A stretch of DNA of 64,000 nt from Streptomyces thermodiastaticus (GCF_014656135.1 NZ_BNBV01000004.1:266459-330458), one strand, 5' to 3'; positions 28,736 to 38,286 are shown, counted from the stretch's first letter. The notes: generated from the sequence alone by a model not told the origin. Numbers and translations are program-made.

Positions 28736-29944
28736 ATGCCTTCTGGAACCTCGGGAACGAACAGCTCGGTCATCGTCGCGGGCGCCCGTACGCCCATGGG
28801 GCGGCTGCTGGGCTCGCTGAGGTCTTTCTCCGGCGCCGACCTCGGCGGCATCGCCATCAAGGCCGCCCTCGACCGCGCCGGGATCGGCGCCGACCAGGTG
28901 CAGTACGTGATCATGGGGCAGGTGCTGCAGGCGGGCGCCGGCCAGATCCCCGCCCGGCAGGCCGCGGTCAAGGCCGGCATCCCGATGAGCGTCCCGGCGC
29001 TCACGGTCAACAAGGTGTGCCTGTCCGGCCTGGACGCGATCGCCCTCGCCGACCAGCTGATCCGCGCGGGTGAATTCGACATCGTCGTCGCCGGCGGCCA
29101 GGAGTCCATGACCAACGCCCCGCACCTGCTGCCGAAGTCCCGTGAGGGCTTCAAGTACGGCGCGGTGCAGATGCTCGACGCGATGGCCCACGACGGGCTG
29201 ACCGACTCCTTCGAGGGCATCGCCATGGGCGAGTCCACGGAAAAGTACAACGGCCGCCTGGGCATCACGCGCACCGAGCAGGACGAGTTCGCCGCGCTGT
29301 CCCACCAGCGGGCCGCCGCGGCGCAGAAGAACGGCCTGTTCGACGCCGAGATCACCCCGGTGGAGATCCCGCAGCGCAAGGGCGACCCGGTGCTGTTCAG
29401 CAAGGACGAGGGTGTCCGCGCCGACACGACCGTCGAGACGCTGGCCAAGCTGCGCCCGGCCTTCGCCAAGGACGGCACGATCACCGCCGGGACCTCCTCG
29501 CAGATCTCCGACGGCGCCGCGGCCGTGGTGGTGATGAGCAAGGCCAAGGCCGAGGAGCTGGGCCTGGAGTGGATCGCCGAGATCGGCGCCCACGGCAATG
29601 TGGCCGGCCCGGACAACTCGCTGCACTCGCAGCCGTCCAACGCGATCCGGCACGCCCTGAAGAAGGAGGGCCTTGAGGTTTCCGGCCTGGACCTCATCGA
29701 GATCAACGAGGCGTTCGCGGCCGTCGCCGTGCAGTCCATGAAGGACCTCGGGGTATCCACCGAAAAGGTGAATGTGAACGGTGGCGCGATTGCGCTGGGT
29801 CACCCGATCGGGATGTCCGGCGCCCGTCTGGTGCTGCACCTGGCGCTGGAGCTGAAGCGGCGCGGCGGCGGCGTCGGCGCGGCGGCGCTGTGCGGCGGCG
29901 GCGGCCAGGGCGACGCGCTGATCCTGCGGGTGCCCCGGGCGTGA
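28736..29944 (+). CDS. Acetyl-CoA C-acetyltransferase (thiolase)
   Basis: This 402-residue enzyme condenses or cleaves acetyl-CoA/acetoacetyl-CoA. The nucleophilic Cys95 is in [10 protein letters not shown], His356 in [11 protein letters not shown] and the acid/base Cys386 in [26 protein letters not shown] is also typical. AAGGGGACG precedes the ATG. It is followed after about 100 bases by meaB in the same direction. It could supply acetoacetyl-CoA to the dehydrogenase at 10941. Confidence 0.95.
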   Translation: MPSGTSGTNSSVIVAGARTPMGRLLGSLRSFSGADLGGIAIKAALDRAGIGADQVQYVIMGQVLQAGAGQIPARQAAVKAGIPMSVPALTVNKVCLSGLDAIALADQLIRAGEFDIVVAGGQESMTNAPHLLPKSREGFKYGAVQMLDAMAHDGLTDSFEGIAMGESTEKYNGRLGITRTEQDEFAALSHQRAAAAQKNGLFDAEITPVEIPQRKGDPVLFSKDEGVRADTTVETLAKLRPAFAKDGTITAGTSSQISDGAAAVVVMSKAKAEELGLEWIAEIGAHGNVAGPDNSLHSQPSNAIRHALKKEGLEVSGLDLIEINEAFAAVAVQSMKDLGVSTEKVNVNGGAIALGHPIGMSGARLVLHLALELKRRGGGVGAAALCGGGGQGDALILRVPRA

Positions 29945-30046
29945 GGGAGCCTGTCTGCCGGCCCGGCCGGGCCGGCTGAAGCGCCGTTGGGGGCCCGGCG
30001 GCCCCGTACGGCGGACGAAGACGACGCAGACGTGAACGGAGCTGTG

Positions 30047-31003
30047 ATGCAGGACGTCTCCTCACTGGTGGCCCAGGCCAGGGAAGGCCGACCGCGGGCC
30101 GTGGCCCGGCTGATCTCCCTGGTGGAGGGGGCGTCGCCGCAGCTCAGGGAGGTCATGGCGGCGCTCGCGCCGCTGACCGGCAACGCCTACGTCGTCGGCC
30201 TGACCGGCGCGCCCGGCGTCGGCAAGTCCACGTCGACCTCCGCGCTGGTCACGGCCTACCGCAAGCAGGGCAAGCGGGTCGGAGTGCTCGCCGTCGACCC
30301 GTCCTCGCCCTTCTCCGGCGGTGCGCTGCTCGGGGACCGGGTGCGGATGTCGGAGCACGCCTCGGACCCCGGGGTGTACATCCGCTCCATGGCCACCCGG
30401 GGCCATCTGGGCGGCCTGGCCTGGGCGGCCCCGCAGGCCATCCGGGTCCTGGACGCGGCCGGCTGCGACGTGATCCTGGTCGAGACGGTGGGCGTGGGCC
30501 AGTCGGAGGTGGAGATCGCCTCCCAGGCGGACACGAGCGTGGTCCTCCTGGCCCCGGGCATGGGCGACGGCATCCAGGCGGCCAAGGCGGGCATCCTGGA
30601 GATCGGCGACGTGTACGTGGTCAACAAGGCCGACCGGGACGGTGCCGACGCCACCGCCCGCGAGCTGAACCACATGCTGGGCCTGGGCGAGGCCCGCGCT
30701 CCCGGCGACTGGCGGCCGCCCATCGTCAAGACGGTCGCCGCCCGCGGGGAGGGCGTGGACGAGGTCGTGCAGGCCCTGGAGAAGCACCGGGCGTGGATGG
30801 AGGAGCGCGGGGTGCTCGCCGAGCGCCGGCTGGCCCGTGCGGCCCGCGAGGTGGAGACGATCGCGGTGACCGCGCTGCGCGAGCGCATCGGCGATCTGCA
30901 CGGCGACCGCCGCCTCAGCGCCCTGGCGGCGCGGATCGTGGCGGGCGAGCTGGACCCGTACCGCGCGGCCGACGAACTGGTGACGGGCCTGACCGAGAGC
31001 TGA
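30047..31003 (+). CDS. meaB: Methylmalonyl-CoA mutase-associated GTPase MeaB
   Basis: This 318-residue G3E P-loop GTPase acts as chaperone for B12-dependent acyl-CoA mutases, gating cofactor loading and protecting against inactivation. The P-loop GAPGVGKS spans residues 54-61, with AVDPSSPFSGGALLGDRVRM, the ETVGVGQSE switch and VVNKADRDGAD (base recognition NKAD). The ATG at 30047 has GGAG five bases upstream; a GTG 15 bases earlier and an ATG-like frame to 29987 are less likely. Its partner may be IcmA at 35831 or a mutase elsewhere. Confidence 0.94.
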   Translation: MQDVSSLVAQAREGRPRAVARLISLVEGASPQLREVMAALAPLTGNAYVVGLTGAPGVGKSTSTSALVTAYRKQGKRVGVLAVDPSSPFSGGALLGDRVRMSEHASDPGVYIRSMATRGHLGGLAWAAPQAIRVLDAAGCDVILVETVGVGQSEVEIASQADTSVVLLAPGMGDGIQAAKAGILEIGDVYVVNKADRDGADATARELNHMLGLGEARAPGDWRPPIVKTVAARGEGVDEVVQALEKHRAWMEERGVLAERRLARAAREVETIAVTALRERIGDLHGDRRLSALAARIVAGELDPYRAADELVTGLTES

Positions 31004-31024
31004 CGGCGTCCACGACGCGACGAA

Positions 31025-31074
31025 GGGCCTTCCGCATCCGGAGGAGGGCGGCCTCCACCGGATGCGGAAGGCCC
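31025..31074 (+). terminator. Terminator after meaB
   Basis: The 17-base arm 31025-31041 (GGGCCTTCCGCATCCGG) pairs exactly with 31058-31074, and a second small GGAGG/CCTCC hairpin is nested in its loop. The convergent MarR gene can share it. Confidence 0.85.
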
Positions 31075-31218
31075 CCGTTCTCGTGACCGGTGAGGGCCGG
31101 CCGCCCGGCCGGGCGGCGCGGGCCGCGTCCGGCCCACCGGGGCGCGTCGGGGCGGCCCGCCGGCCACCGGGGCCGCGCGACGCGCCGGGACGGCTGCCCC
31201 CTCCCGGCGCCCGGCCGC

Positions 31219-31695
31219 TCAGGGGCGTCCGCGCTGGGCGCGCAGGTGCTCCGCGATCGGCTTGAGCGCCTTGTCGAGCTGGGCCAGCTGCTCGGGCTCC
31301 AGCAGGTCGATGAAGTGCCGGCGCACGGAGGCGACGTGGTGCGGAGCGACCTTCCGCATGGTCTCCATGCCGTGCTCGGTGAGGACCGCGTACAGGCCCC
31401 GGCGGTCGGACTCGCAGTTCTCACGGCGCACCAGGTTCGCGTTCTCCATGCGCGTGATCTGGTGCGAGAGGCGGCTCTTGGACTGCAGCGTGGCGGCCGC
31501 GAGGTCGCTCATCCGCATCCGCACGTCCTCCGACTCCGACAGATGCACGAGGATCTCGTAGTCGTTCAACGTCAGGCCGAACGGTTGCAGGTCCCTCTCC
31601 AGCTGGTACGTCAACAGCCTGTTGACGTCCAGATGGGTACGCCAGGCGCATTGCTCCGCATCGGTCAGCCAGCGCGTGGCCGTCTCGGTCTCCAT
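31219..31695 (-). CDS. MarR family transcriptional regulator
   Basis: This 158-residue protein has a winged helix-turn-helix at about residues 55-115: MRMSDLAAATLQSKSRLSHQ is the recognition region and CESDRRGLYAVLTEHG the wing, with the D-x-R-G motif. The flanking helices form the dimer. It reads away from nothing obvious: the AIM24 genes on the same strand end about 90 bases upstream of its start. Ligand and targets are unknown. Confidence 0.9.
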   Translation of the reverse strand: METETATRWLTDAEQCAWRTHLDVNRLLTYQLERDLQPFGLTLNDYEILVHLSESEDVRMRMSDLAAATLQSKSRLSHQITRMENANLVRRENCESDRRGLYAVLTEHGMETMRKVAPHHVASVRRHFIDLLEPEQLAQLDKALKPIAEHLRAQRGRP

Positions 31696-31788
31696 GGATG
31701 AAGTCTACCTAATGGTTGAATTCCGGACGAGCAAGGATCGTGTGGCGGCGCGCAGGCGTTCGAGCCGTCACGGTGTGCAGACTACCGC

Positions 31789-32571
31789 TCACAGCCCGAA
31801 GCGGCGCTGGAGATCTCCGAGCTGTCCGGGAAGTCGCGGTACGCCGCCCTGCGGGCCACGGTCCCCGGACGTCGCCGCGGGACCGGGTACCCCCGGCTCG
31901 TCCGGCGCCGCGCCCGTCGGCTGCTCGGGCATCAGCGCCTCGCTGGACTGCAGCAGCACCGTTCCGGCGCCCACGAACTCGAACTGGTGCTCCTCCCCGG
32001 AGGGCCCGCCGATACCCGTCAGCGCGCGCACACCGCCCAGCACCCCGGTCAGATACCCGTGGTCGTAGTGGTGGCACGGGGAGGGGCAGTCGGCCCAGCC
32101 GACGAGCGCCTGGGGGTCCACCCGGAGCGGGAGTTCCATGAACACCACCGGTCCGTTCGACGCGGCGACGAACGTCCCGGTGCCGATCAGGGTCACGAAA
32201 CCCGGCACGATCGACTGTTTGAGGGACAGGCTCGGCTGGAAGGCGAGCAGGTTCCCGGAGCGTATGGTCAGGTTGCCGTCGTCGAGGTCGTAGGAGTTGA
32301 CGTCGAAGGCGCGGTCGGCGAGCAGCATCTTGCCCGAGCCCTCCGCGACCACCCAGTCGGCCGCGTGCAGGGGCGAATGGAACGAGGTCCGCACCAGCCG
32401 GTCCAGCCGCCCGTGCCCCACCCCGTCGAACGCGATCGACCCGTAGTAGGCGATCATCTTCCCCTTCTGCAGGAACCACCGCGTCCCCGACAGCTCCACG
32501 CAGAAGGTGTACGGGTCGACGTTGTCGTCGGCCGGCAGCGTCACCGGGTCGTACACCACGGGTCCGTTCAC
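31789..32571 (-). CDS. AIM24 family protein (third in an array)
   Basis: This 260-residue protein has the AIM24/TIGR00266 beta-solenoid-like repeats: GTRWFLQKGKMIAYYGSIAFDG, VAEGSGKMLLADRA, LTIRSGNLLAF and GTFVAASNGPVVFMEL. A Pro/Gly-rich tail of about 40 residues follows. The GTG start overlaps the stop of the upstream AIM24 gene by four bases. In yeast Aim24 acts in mitochondrial inner-membrane organisation; the bacterial role is unknown. It is the least similar of the three copies. Confidence 0.85.
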   Translation of the reverse strand: MNGPVVYDPVTLPADDNVDPYTFCVELSGTRWFLQKGKMIAYYGSIAFDGVGHGRLDRLVRTSFHSPLHAADWVVAEGSGKMLLADRAFDVNSYDLDDGNLTIRSGNLLAFQPSLSLKQSIVPGFVTLIGTGTFVAASNGPVVFMELPLRVDPQALVGWADCPSPCHHYDHGYLTGVLGGVRALTGIGGPSGEEHQFEFVGAGTVLLQSSEALMPEQPTGAAPDEPGVPGPAATSGDRGPQGGVPRLPGQLGDLQRRFGL

Positions 32572-33218
32572 AGCTTCTCCTCCGACGCCTGGACCAACAC
32601 CACGCCCGTGCCGCTCAGTTCGAGCTGGAACGCCTCACCCGAACCGCGGCCCACCAGCTCCCGCCAGCCCACGGCCGTCGACAGCCGGTTGCGCACGTCG
32701 CCGTGGTGGGCGACGTAGGCCTGCGGATCCACATGGACCGGCCGCTGCGGACGGACCGGCACCTCGAAGACACCCCCGTGCGCCATCACGGCCACGGTTC
32801 CGTGCCCCGTCAGAGTGGTCGTGAACAGCCCCTGACCGGTGGCCTGTCCCCGCACCAGGCCCCTCACCCCGCCCTGCGCGCCCAGGAACACCGTGCCCTG
32901 CTCCAGCGTGTCCTCGAAGGCGAGCAGCCGGTCCGCCTCCACGTACAGCGTGTCGCCCGTGAGCCGGACGACGTGCACGTGATGCCCGCCGTGCCCGAAG
33001 TACACGGTGCCGCTGCCCTCGACGGTCATCAGCGGTGCCGCCTCCCCGGCGATCCGCCGCCCGAGCACGGACATCACCCCGCCTGGGCCCGACGTGAGGT
33101 TCGGGGTGAACGACACCTCGCCCCGGTAGGCCAGCATCGCCCCGCGCCGGCTGAACAGCCGCCGCCCCGGCACCACCGTGGCCTCGATCATCTTGGCGTT
33201 GATCTCCCGGAAGGCCAT
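32568..33218 (-). CDS. AIM24 family protein (second in an array)
   Basis: This 216-residue AIM24 protein has [53 protein letters not shown] and [21 protein letters not shown]. It shares GDTLYVEAD and GLFTTT with the copy at 33220. The ATG lies one base after the stop of that copy and its own stop overlaps the start of the next, so the three form one translationally coupled unit. Confidence 0.88.
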   Translation of the reverse strand: MAFREINAKMIEATVVPGRRLFSRRGAMLAYRGEVSFTPNLTSGPGGVMSVLGRRIAGEAAPLMTVEGSGTVYFGHGGHHVHVVRLTGDTLYVEADRLLAFEDTLEQGTVFLGAQGGVRGLVRGQATGQGLFTTTLTGHGTVAVMAHGGVFEVPVRPQRPVHVDPQAYVAHHGDVRNRLSTAVGWRELVGRGSGEAFQLELSGTGVVLVQASEEKL

Positions 33219-33219
33219 G

Positions 33220-33858
33220 TCACACGTCCCCCGCCACCGTGGTCCGCTCGCTCGGCTGCACATACACCAGGCCGTCCCCCTCGAACCGGATCTGCACGGC
33301 CTCCCCGCCGCCCTCGCCGATCAGGGTGCGGAAGGTCGCCCCGGACTGGAAGGACTGCCGGAGGCTGCCCTGGTGCGCCACGTACGCCCCCGGATCCACG
33401 ACCAGCGGCGCGTGCGGAGCCACCCGGAGCACCACCGCCGGCCCGTCGGACAGGATCGCCGCCTGCCCGTGCCCCCGCACGGTCGTGGTGAACAGGCCGT
33501 TGCCCTGCGAGGCCCCCCGCAGCCCGGTGAACGTGGTCCCGGTCCGCAGCCCCGCATCGGCCGCCAGCAGGCTGTCCGCCTCCACGTACAGCGTGTCCCC
33601 GGTCAGCCGCACCAGATTGATCTCGCTCGCCCGGTCGGCGAACCAGCAGGTCCCCTCCCCGCGCACCTCCATCACGGTCATCTGCTCCCCGGTGAGCCGC
33701 CGCGTCACCACGCCCCGCAGCCCCTCACCGCCCCCGGTCAGCCTCTTGAAGGTCATCCGCCCGTCGTACGCGACCATCGAGCCGTTTCTCGCCGTCACGG
33801 CGTCCCCGGTCAGGTCGACGGCGAGCACCTTGCCGCTGTGCAGTCGGAACGTCGCCAC
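33220..33858 (-). CDS. AIM24 family protein (first in an array)
   Basis: This 212-residue AIM24 protein begins [20 protein letters not shown] and contains [34 protein letters not shown] and [13 protein letters not shown]. The GTG at 33858 is the family-like start, although no good ribosome-binding site precedes it. It is the promoter-proximal gene of the three-gene AIM24 operon and diverges from the DUF3817 gene at 34058. Confidence 0.85.
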   Translation of the reverse strand: MATFRLHSGKVLAVDLTGDAVTARNGSMVAYDGRMTFKRLTGGGEGLRGVVTRRLTGEQMTVMEVRGEGTCWFADRASEINLVRLTGDTLYVEADSLLAADAGLRTGTTFTGLRGASQGNGLFTTTVRGHGQAAILSDGPAVVLRVAPHAPLVVDPGAYVAHQGSLRQSFQSGATFRTLIGEGGGEAVQIRFEGDGLVYVQPSERTTVAGDV

Positions 33859-34057
33859 GCAGCGACGGTAGCCGCGCTCGCCCGCGGCCGACAGGGCCTG
33901 TGGACGGAGACGAACCCGGACCCGACCCTGAGACGCGGCGTGCCGCGGGCGCGCGCCGTGCGGACGACCCTGGGGGAGGGGCACTGCGACCGGTTTGCCA
34001 CAATGGACCGACCCTTTGTGCCCGCGTTCACAAACTCCTCTCCACCGAAGGTGACCC

Positions 34058-34402
34058 GTGGACATCAAAACCGCCACCGCCCTGCGACGCCTGCGCCTGG
34101 TCTCCGGGCCCGAGGCCGTGTCCTTCCTTCTGCTGCTGGTCTGCTCGGTCCTGAAGCGGACCACGGACTTCAACGCGGTGCCCGTGATGGGCTCCGTCCA
34201 CGGCATCCTGTTCGTCCTGTACGTGCTCTTCTGGGCCGACGCCTGGAACCGCGCCAAGTGGCCGCTGAAGACCGCGGCGCTCTACTTCGTCCTCTCGGTG
34301 CTGCCCACCGGTGGCTTCTTCGCCGAGCGCCGGCTCAAGCGGGCCGCCGAGGACGCGGTGATCGCCGCCCGCGCCCGTCGCGAAGGGATCGTGAACGCAT
34401 GA
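34058..34402 (+). CDS. DUF3817 membrane protein
   Basis: This 114-residue protein has three hydrophobic segments: [27 protein letters not shown] and [20 protein letters not shown], the DUF3817 pattern. GTG start with GAAGGTGA upstream. The stop overlaps the ATG of the next gene (ATGA). Function unknown. A paralogue lies at 35416. Confidence 0.85.
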   Translation: MDIKTATALRRLRLVSGPEAVSFLLLLVCSVLKRTTDFNAVPVMGSVHGILFVLYVLFWADAWNRAKWPLKTAALYFVLSVLPTGGFFAERRLKRAAEDAVIAARARREGIVNA

Positions 34403-34695
34403 TCGTCGCCTTCTCCGTCACCCCGCTCGGCGTCGGCGAGGACGTCGGCGCCCACGTGGCCGAGGCCGTCCGCGTGGTCCGCGAGTCGGGGCTGCCCAAC
34501 CGCACCGACGCGATGTTCACCTCCATCGAGGGGGAGTGGGACGAGGTCATGGACGTGGTCAAGCGCGCCGTGGCCGCGGTGGAGGCCCGCGCCCCGCGTG
34601 TGTCGGTGGTCCTCAAGGCGGACATCCGTCCCGGCGTGACCGACGGCCTGACGCGCAAGGTGGAGACCGTCGAACGGCACCTGGCCGAGCAGTAG
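34399..34695 (+). CDS. MTH1187 family thiamine-binding protein
   Basis: This 98-residue protein (DUF77, TIGR00106) has a ferredoxin-like fold with [44 protein letters not shown] and [14 protein letters not shown]. Some members bind thiamine. It is translationally coupled to the DUF3817 gene. The biological role is not established. Confidence 0.87.
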   Translation: MIVAFSVTPLGVGEDVGAHVAEAVRVVRESGLPNRTDAMFTSIEGEWDEVMDVVKRAVAAVEARAPRVSVVLKADIRPGVTDGLTRKVETVERHLAEQ

Positions 34696-34805
34696 GACGC
34701 CCGGCGGCCGCGCAACGCGGGTGCACCCCGCGCCGCCGGCCGCCGGTCACCGCCGCCGCGTACCGGTCCGCGAGACGGGGCTGACCACCATATGACCGCC
34801 GGGGG

Positions 34806-34820
34806 TAGGGTTCTGTGACG
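34806..34820 (+). promoter_or_regulatory. -10 element giving a leaderless MarR transcript
   Basis: TAGGGT (34806-34811) ends eight bases before the GTG at 34820, so transcription would start at or within two bases of the start codon. There is no ribosome-binding site, in agreement. The -35 (near 34781-34787, CTGACC) is weak. Confidence 0.5.
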
Positions 34821-35329
34821 TGCCCAAGCCCCTCAGTCTTCCCTTCGACCCCATCGCCCGCGCCGACGAACTCTGGAAGCAGCGCTGGGGGAACGTCCCG
34901 TCCATGGCGGCGATCACGTCGATCATGCGCGCCCACCAGATCCTGCTGGCCGAGGTCGACGCGGTGGTCAAGCCGTACGGACTGACGTTCGCGCGCTACG
35001 AGGCGCTGGTGCTGCTCACCTTCTCCAAGGCCGGCGAACTGCCGATGTCCAAGATCGGTGAACGGCTCATGGTGCACCCCACCTCCGTGACCAACACCGT
35101 CGACCGCCTGGTCAAGTCCGGTCTGGTGGCCAAGCGTCCCAACCCCAACGACGGCCGCGGCACCCTCGCGGTCATCACGGACAAGGGCCGCGAGGTGGTC
35201 GAGGCGGCCACCCGCGACCTGATGGCGATGGACTTCGGCCTCGGCGTCTACGACGCCGAGGAGTGCGCGGAGATCTTCGCGATGCTGCGCCCGCTGCGCG
35301 TGGCGGCCCGCGACTTCGAGGAGGACTGA
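34820..35329 (+). CDS. MarR family transcriptional regulator
   Basis: This 169-residue winged-helix regulator has the recognition segment MSKIGERLMVHPTSVTNTVD at about residues 75-95 and the wing PNPNDGRGTLAVITDKG. N-terminal and C-terminal helices form the dimer. It is probably read from a leaderless mRNA starting at GTG 34820. DUF3817 genes stand on both sides. Confidence 0.9.
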   Translation: MPKPLSLPFDPIARADELWKQRWGNVPSMAAITSIMRAHQILLAEVDAVVKPYGLTFARYEALVLLTFSKAGELPMSKIGERLMVHPTSVTNTVDRLVKSGLVAKRPNPNDGRGTLAVITDKGREVVEAATRDLMAMDFGLGVYDAEECAEIFAMLRPLRVAARDFEED

Positions 35330-35403
35330 ACCGCCCGGATCCCCGGGCCGCGCGCAGCCGCGCGGCAGGGCGACCCCGCCCAAGATCTACCGGAACGTGC
35401 GGT

Positions 35404-35415
35404 TACGCTCGACCC
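35404..35415 (+). promoter_or_regulatory. -10 element giving a leaderless DUF3817 transcript
   Basis: TACGCT (35404-35409) ends six bases before the ATG at 35416 and no ribosome-binding site is present, which suggests a leaderless transcript. Confidence 0.4.
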
Positions 35416-35754
35416 ATGAAACGAAGCGTGCTGACCCGCTACCGCGTCATGGCCTACGTCACCGGCGTCCTGCTGGTGCTCCTGTGTCTGAGCATGATCG
35501 CCAAGTACGGGCTGGACATCGCCGGGGCCGCGGACTTCACCCGTGTCGTCGCCATCGCGCACGGCTGGCTGTACGTGATCTATCTGATCTTCGCCTTCGA
35601 CCTGGGCTCCAAGGCGAAGATGCCGGTCGGCCGCCAGCTGTGGGTGCTGCTCGCGGGCACCATCCCCACGGCCGCCTTCTTCGTCGAGCGGAAGGTCAGC
35701 CGCGAGCTGGAAGCCAAGGTCGCCGACCCGGCCCCCACCGCCGTCAAGGCGTAA
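35416..35754 (+). CDS. DUF3817 membrane protein
   Basis: This 112-residue protein has hydrophobic segments YRVMAYVTGVLLVLLCLSMI, HGWLYVIYLIFAF and WVLLAGTIPTAAFFVERKV. It resembles the protein at 34058 in the GWLY/HGIL and TGGFF/TAAFFVER segments. Function unknown. A 24-bp palindrome separates it from icmA. Confidence 0.85.
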   Translation: MKRSVLTRYRVMAYVTGVLLVLLCLSMIAKYGLDIAGAADFTRVVAIAHGWLYVIYLIFAFDLGSKAKMPVGRQLWVLLAGTIPTAAFFVERKVSRELEAKVADPAPTAVKA

Positions 35755-35799
35755 CGTCCACCGCCGCACACCGCACCCGTGCGGCGGTCAGCCATCGAC

Positions 35800-35823
35800 A
35801 TTTACTAGGACGTCCTAGTAAAT
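35800..35823. promoter_or_regulatory. 24-bp perfect palindrome upstream of icmA
   Basis: The half-site ATTTACTAGGAC (35800-35811) is followed by its exact complement (35812-35823), ending seven bases before the icmA ATG, on top of its ribosome-binding site region. Its A/T content is far above the surroundings. It looks like a repressor operator. Confidence 0.75.
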
Positions 35824-35830
35824 TCGGAGC

Positions 35831-37531
35831 ATGGACGCTGACGCCATAGAAGAAGGCCGCCGTCGCTGGCAGGCCCGGTACGACGCGGCGCGCAAGCGCG
35901 ACGCGGACTTCACCACGCTCTCCGGCGATCCCGTGGAGCCGGTCTACGGTCCCCGCCCCGGGGACACCTACGAGGGCTTCGAGCGGATCGGCTGGCCCGG
36001 CGAGTTCCCGTTCACCCGCGGCCTGTACCCGACCGGCTACCGAGGGCGTACGTGGACCATCCGGCAGTTCGCCGGGTTCGGCAACGCCGAGCAGACCAAC
36101 GAGCGCTACAAGATGATCCTCGCCGCGGGCGGCGGCGGGCTCTCGGTCGCGTTCGACATGCCCACCCTCATGGGCCGCGACTCCGACGACCCGCGCTCGC
36201 TCGGCGAGGTCGGCCACTGCGGCGTGGCGATCGACTCCGCGGCCGACATGGAGGTGCTGTTCCAGGACATCCCGCTGGGCGACGTCACCACCTCGATGAC
36301 GATCAGCGGCCCGGCCGTCCCCGTCTTCTGCATGTACCTGGTCGCCGCCGAACGCCAGGGCGTGGACACCTCCGTCCTCAACGGCACGCTGCAGACGGAC
36401 ATCTTCAAGGAGTACATCGCGCAGAAGGAGTGGCTCTTCCCGCCCGAGCCCCATCTGCGCCTCATCGGCGACCTGATGGAGTACACCAGCGCGCGCATCC
36501 CCGCGTACAAGCCGCTGTCCGTCTCCGGCTACCACATCCGCGAAGCCGGCGCGACGGCCGCGCAGGAGCTGGCGTACACCCTCGCCGACGGCTTCGGCTA
36601 CGTCGAACTGGGCCTGAGCCGCGGCCTGGACGTGGACGTGTTCGCGCCCGGCCTGTCCTTCTTCTTCGACGCGCACGTCGACTTCTTCGAGGAGATCGCC
36701 AAGTTCCGCGCGGCGCGCCGGATCTGGGCCCGCTGGATGCGCGACGTCTACGGCGCGAAGACCGACCGGGCCCAGTGGCTGCGCTTCCACACCCAGACCG
36801 CCGGGGTGTCGCTGACCGCGCAGCAGCCGTACAACAACGTCGTCCGCACCGCCGTGGAGGCCCTCGCGGCCGTGCTCGGCGGCACCAACTCGCTGCACAC
36901 CAACGCCCTGGACGAGACCCTGGCGCTGCCCAGCGAGCAGGCCGCCGAGATCGCGCTGCGCACCCAGCAGGTGCTGATGGAGGAGACCGGCGTCGCCAAC
37001 GTCGCCGACCCGCTGGGCGGTTCCTGGTACGTCGAGCAGCTCACGGACCGGATCGAGGCGGACGCCGAGAAGATCTTCGACCAGATCAAGGAACGCGGCC
37101 GGCGCGCCCACCCCGACGGGCAGCACCCCATCGGGCCGATGACCTCCGGCATCCTCAAGGGCATCGAGGACGGCTGGTTCACCGGCGAGATCGCCGAGGC
37201 GGCGTTCCGCTATCAGCAGGCCCTTGAGAAGGGCGAGAAGAAGGTCGTCGGCGTCAATGTGCACACCGGGTCGGTCACCGGGGACCTGGAGATCCTGCGG
37301 GTGAGCCACGAGGTGGAGCGCGAGCAGGTGCGGCTGCTGGCGAAGCGGCGGGCGGCACGCGACGACGCCGCGGTGCGCTCGGCGCTGGACGCCATGCTGG
37401 CCGCGGCCCGGGACGGCGCCAACATGATCGAGCCGATGCTGGACGCCGTGCGGGCCGAGGCCACGCTGGGCGAGATCTGCCAGGCCCTGCGCGACGAGTG
37501 GGGCGTGTACACCGAGCCCGCCGGGTTCTGA
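35831..37531 (+). CDS. icmA: Isobutyryl-CoA mutase, large subunit
   Basis: This 566-residue adenosylcobalamin-dependent mutase interconverts isobutyryl-CoA and n-butyryl-CoA. The TIM barrel begins near residue 55 with [22 protein letters not shown]. Two residues decide the substrate: F80 (in RQFAGF) and Q198 (in EYIAQKEW), where methylmalonyl-CoA mutase has Tyr and Arg. The B12-binding domain (D-x-H-x-x-G) is absent, so a separate small subunit IcmB must be encoded elsewhere. CGGAG precedes the ATG, itself abutting a 24-bp palindrome. IcmA links valine catabolism and butyryl-CoA supply for polyketides. Confidence 0.93.
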   Translation: MDADAIEEGRRRWQARYDAARKRDADFTTLSGDPVEPVYGPRPGDTYEGFERIGWPGEFPFTRGLYPTGYRGRTWTIRQFAGFGNAEQTNERYKMILAAGGGGLSVAFDMPTLMGRDSDDPRSLGEVGHCGVAIDSAADMEVLFQDIPLGDVTTSMTISGPAVPVFCMYLVAAERQGVDTSVLNGTLQTDIFKEYIAQKEWLFPPEPHLRLIGDLMEYTSARIPAYKPLSVSGYHIREAGATAAQELAYTLADGFGYVELGLSRGLDVDVFAPGLSFFFDAHVDFFEEIAKFRAARRIWARWMRDVYGAKTDRAQWLRFHTQTAGVSLTAQQPYNNVVRTAVEALAAVLGGTNSLHTNALDETLALPSEQAAEIALRTQQVLMEETGVANVADPLGGSWYVEQLTDRIEADAEKIFDQIKERGRRAHPDGQHPIGPMTSGILKGIEDGWFTGEIAEAAFRYQQALEKGEKKVVGVNVHTGSVTGDLEILRVSHEVEREQVRLLAKRRAARDDAAVRSALDAMLAAARDGANMIEPMLDAVRAEATLGEICQALRDEWGVYTEPAGF

Positions 37532-37548
37532 GCGCCCCAGGACAGCCG

Positions 37549-37588
37549 CGGCGGCGGGCGGACCCGGCTCCGGGACCGCCCGCCGCCG
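37549..37588. terminator. Terminator between icmA and the TetR gene
   Basis: CGGCGGCGGGCGG (37549-37561) pairs exactly with 37576-37588 around a 14-base loop, between converging genes. Confidence 0.75.
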
Positions 37589-37599
37589 TCGCGCCCGAC

Positions 37600-38286
37600 T
37601 CAGCCGTCCCGGCCCCGGGCGTCCTTCCCGTCCGGCCCGCGCTCCCCGGCGGCTCCGGCGAACCCGGTGCGGGCCGCTTCGCCCAGCCCCAGCAACAGCA
37701 GCTGGGTGAACCTGCGCACCCACTCCTCGTCCGCGGGCTCCGCGCTGACCAGGGTGCGGTGCACCACCGCCCCCGCCACCACGTCGAAGATGAGGTCGGC
37801 GGTGCGGGCGGCCGCAGCGGCGTCGTCCTCGCCGGGCAGCTCGCCGCGTGCCTGGGCACGCTCCCGGCCCCGCACGACCAGTCGCTTCTGCCGGTCCACG
37901 ATCGACATGCGGATACGTTCCCGCAACGCTGCGTCACGGGTCGACTCCGCAACGACTGCCATCAGCCCGCTGCGGGCCTCCGGGCGGGCCAGGATCGCCG
38001 CGAACTGCAGTACCACGCCCTCGATGTCGGCGGCCAGGCTGCCGCGGTCCGGCAGGCGCAGCTCGTCGAAGAGTTCGGCGACCGCGTCCACGACGAGTTC
38101 GTTCTTGCCCGCCCAGCGCCGGTACAGCGTCGTCTTGGCGACCCCCGCGCGGGTGGCCACGTCCTGCAGGGTGAGTTTCGACCAGCCCAGCTCCACCAGC
38201 GCCGCGCGCGTGGCGGCCAGGATGGCCGCGTCCGCGGCGGCGCTGCGTGGGCGGCCGGCGCGGGCGTGCGAGGTCCGGCTCTGCAT
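37600..38286 (-). CDS. TetR family transcriptional regulator
   Basis: This 228-residue regulator has an N-terminal helix-turn-helix: LTLQDVATRAGVAKTTLYRR near residues 38-57, then WAGKNELVVDAV. The C-terminal helical domain is of the TetR_C type, with a disordered Gly-rich end. It converges on icmA, so a role in icmA control is possible but unproven. A 7-bp inverted repeat about 95 bases upstream of its start is a candidate operator. Confidence 0.9.
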   Translation of the reverse strand: MQSRTSHARAGRPRSAAADAAILAATRAALVELGWSKLTLQDVATRAGVAKTTLYRRWAGKNELVVDAVAELFDELRLPDRGSLAADIEGVVLQFAAILARPEARSGLMAVVAESTRDAALRERIRMSIVDRQKRLVVRGRERAQARGELPGEDDAAAAARTADLIFDVVAGAVVHRTLVSAEPADEEWVRRFTQLLLLGLGEAARTGFAGAAGERGPDGKDARGRDG

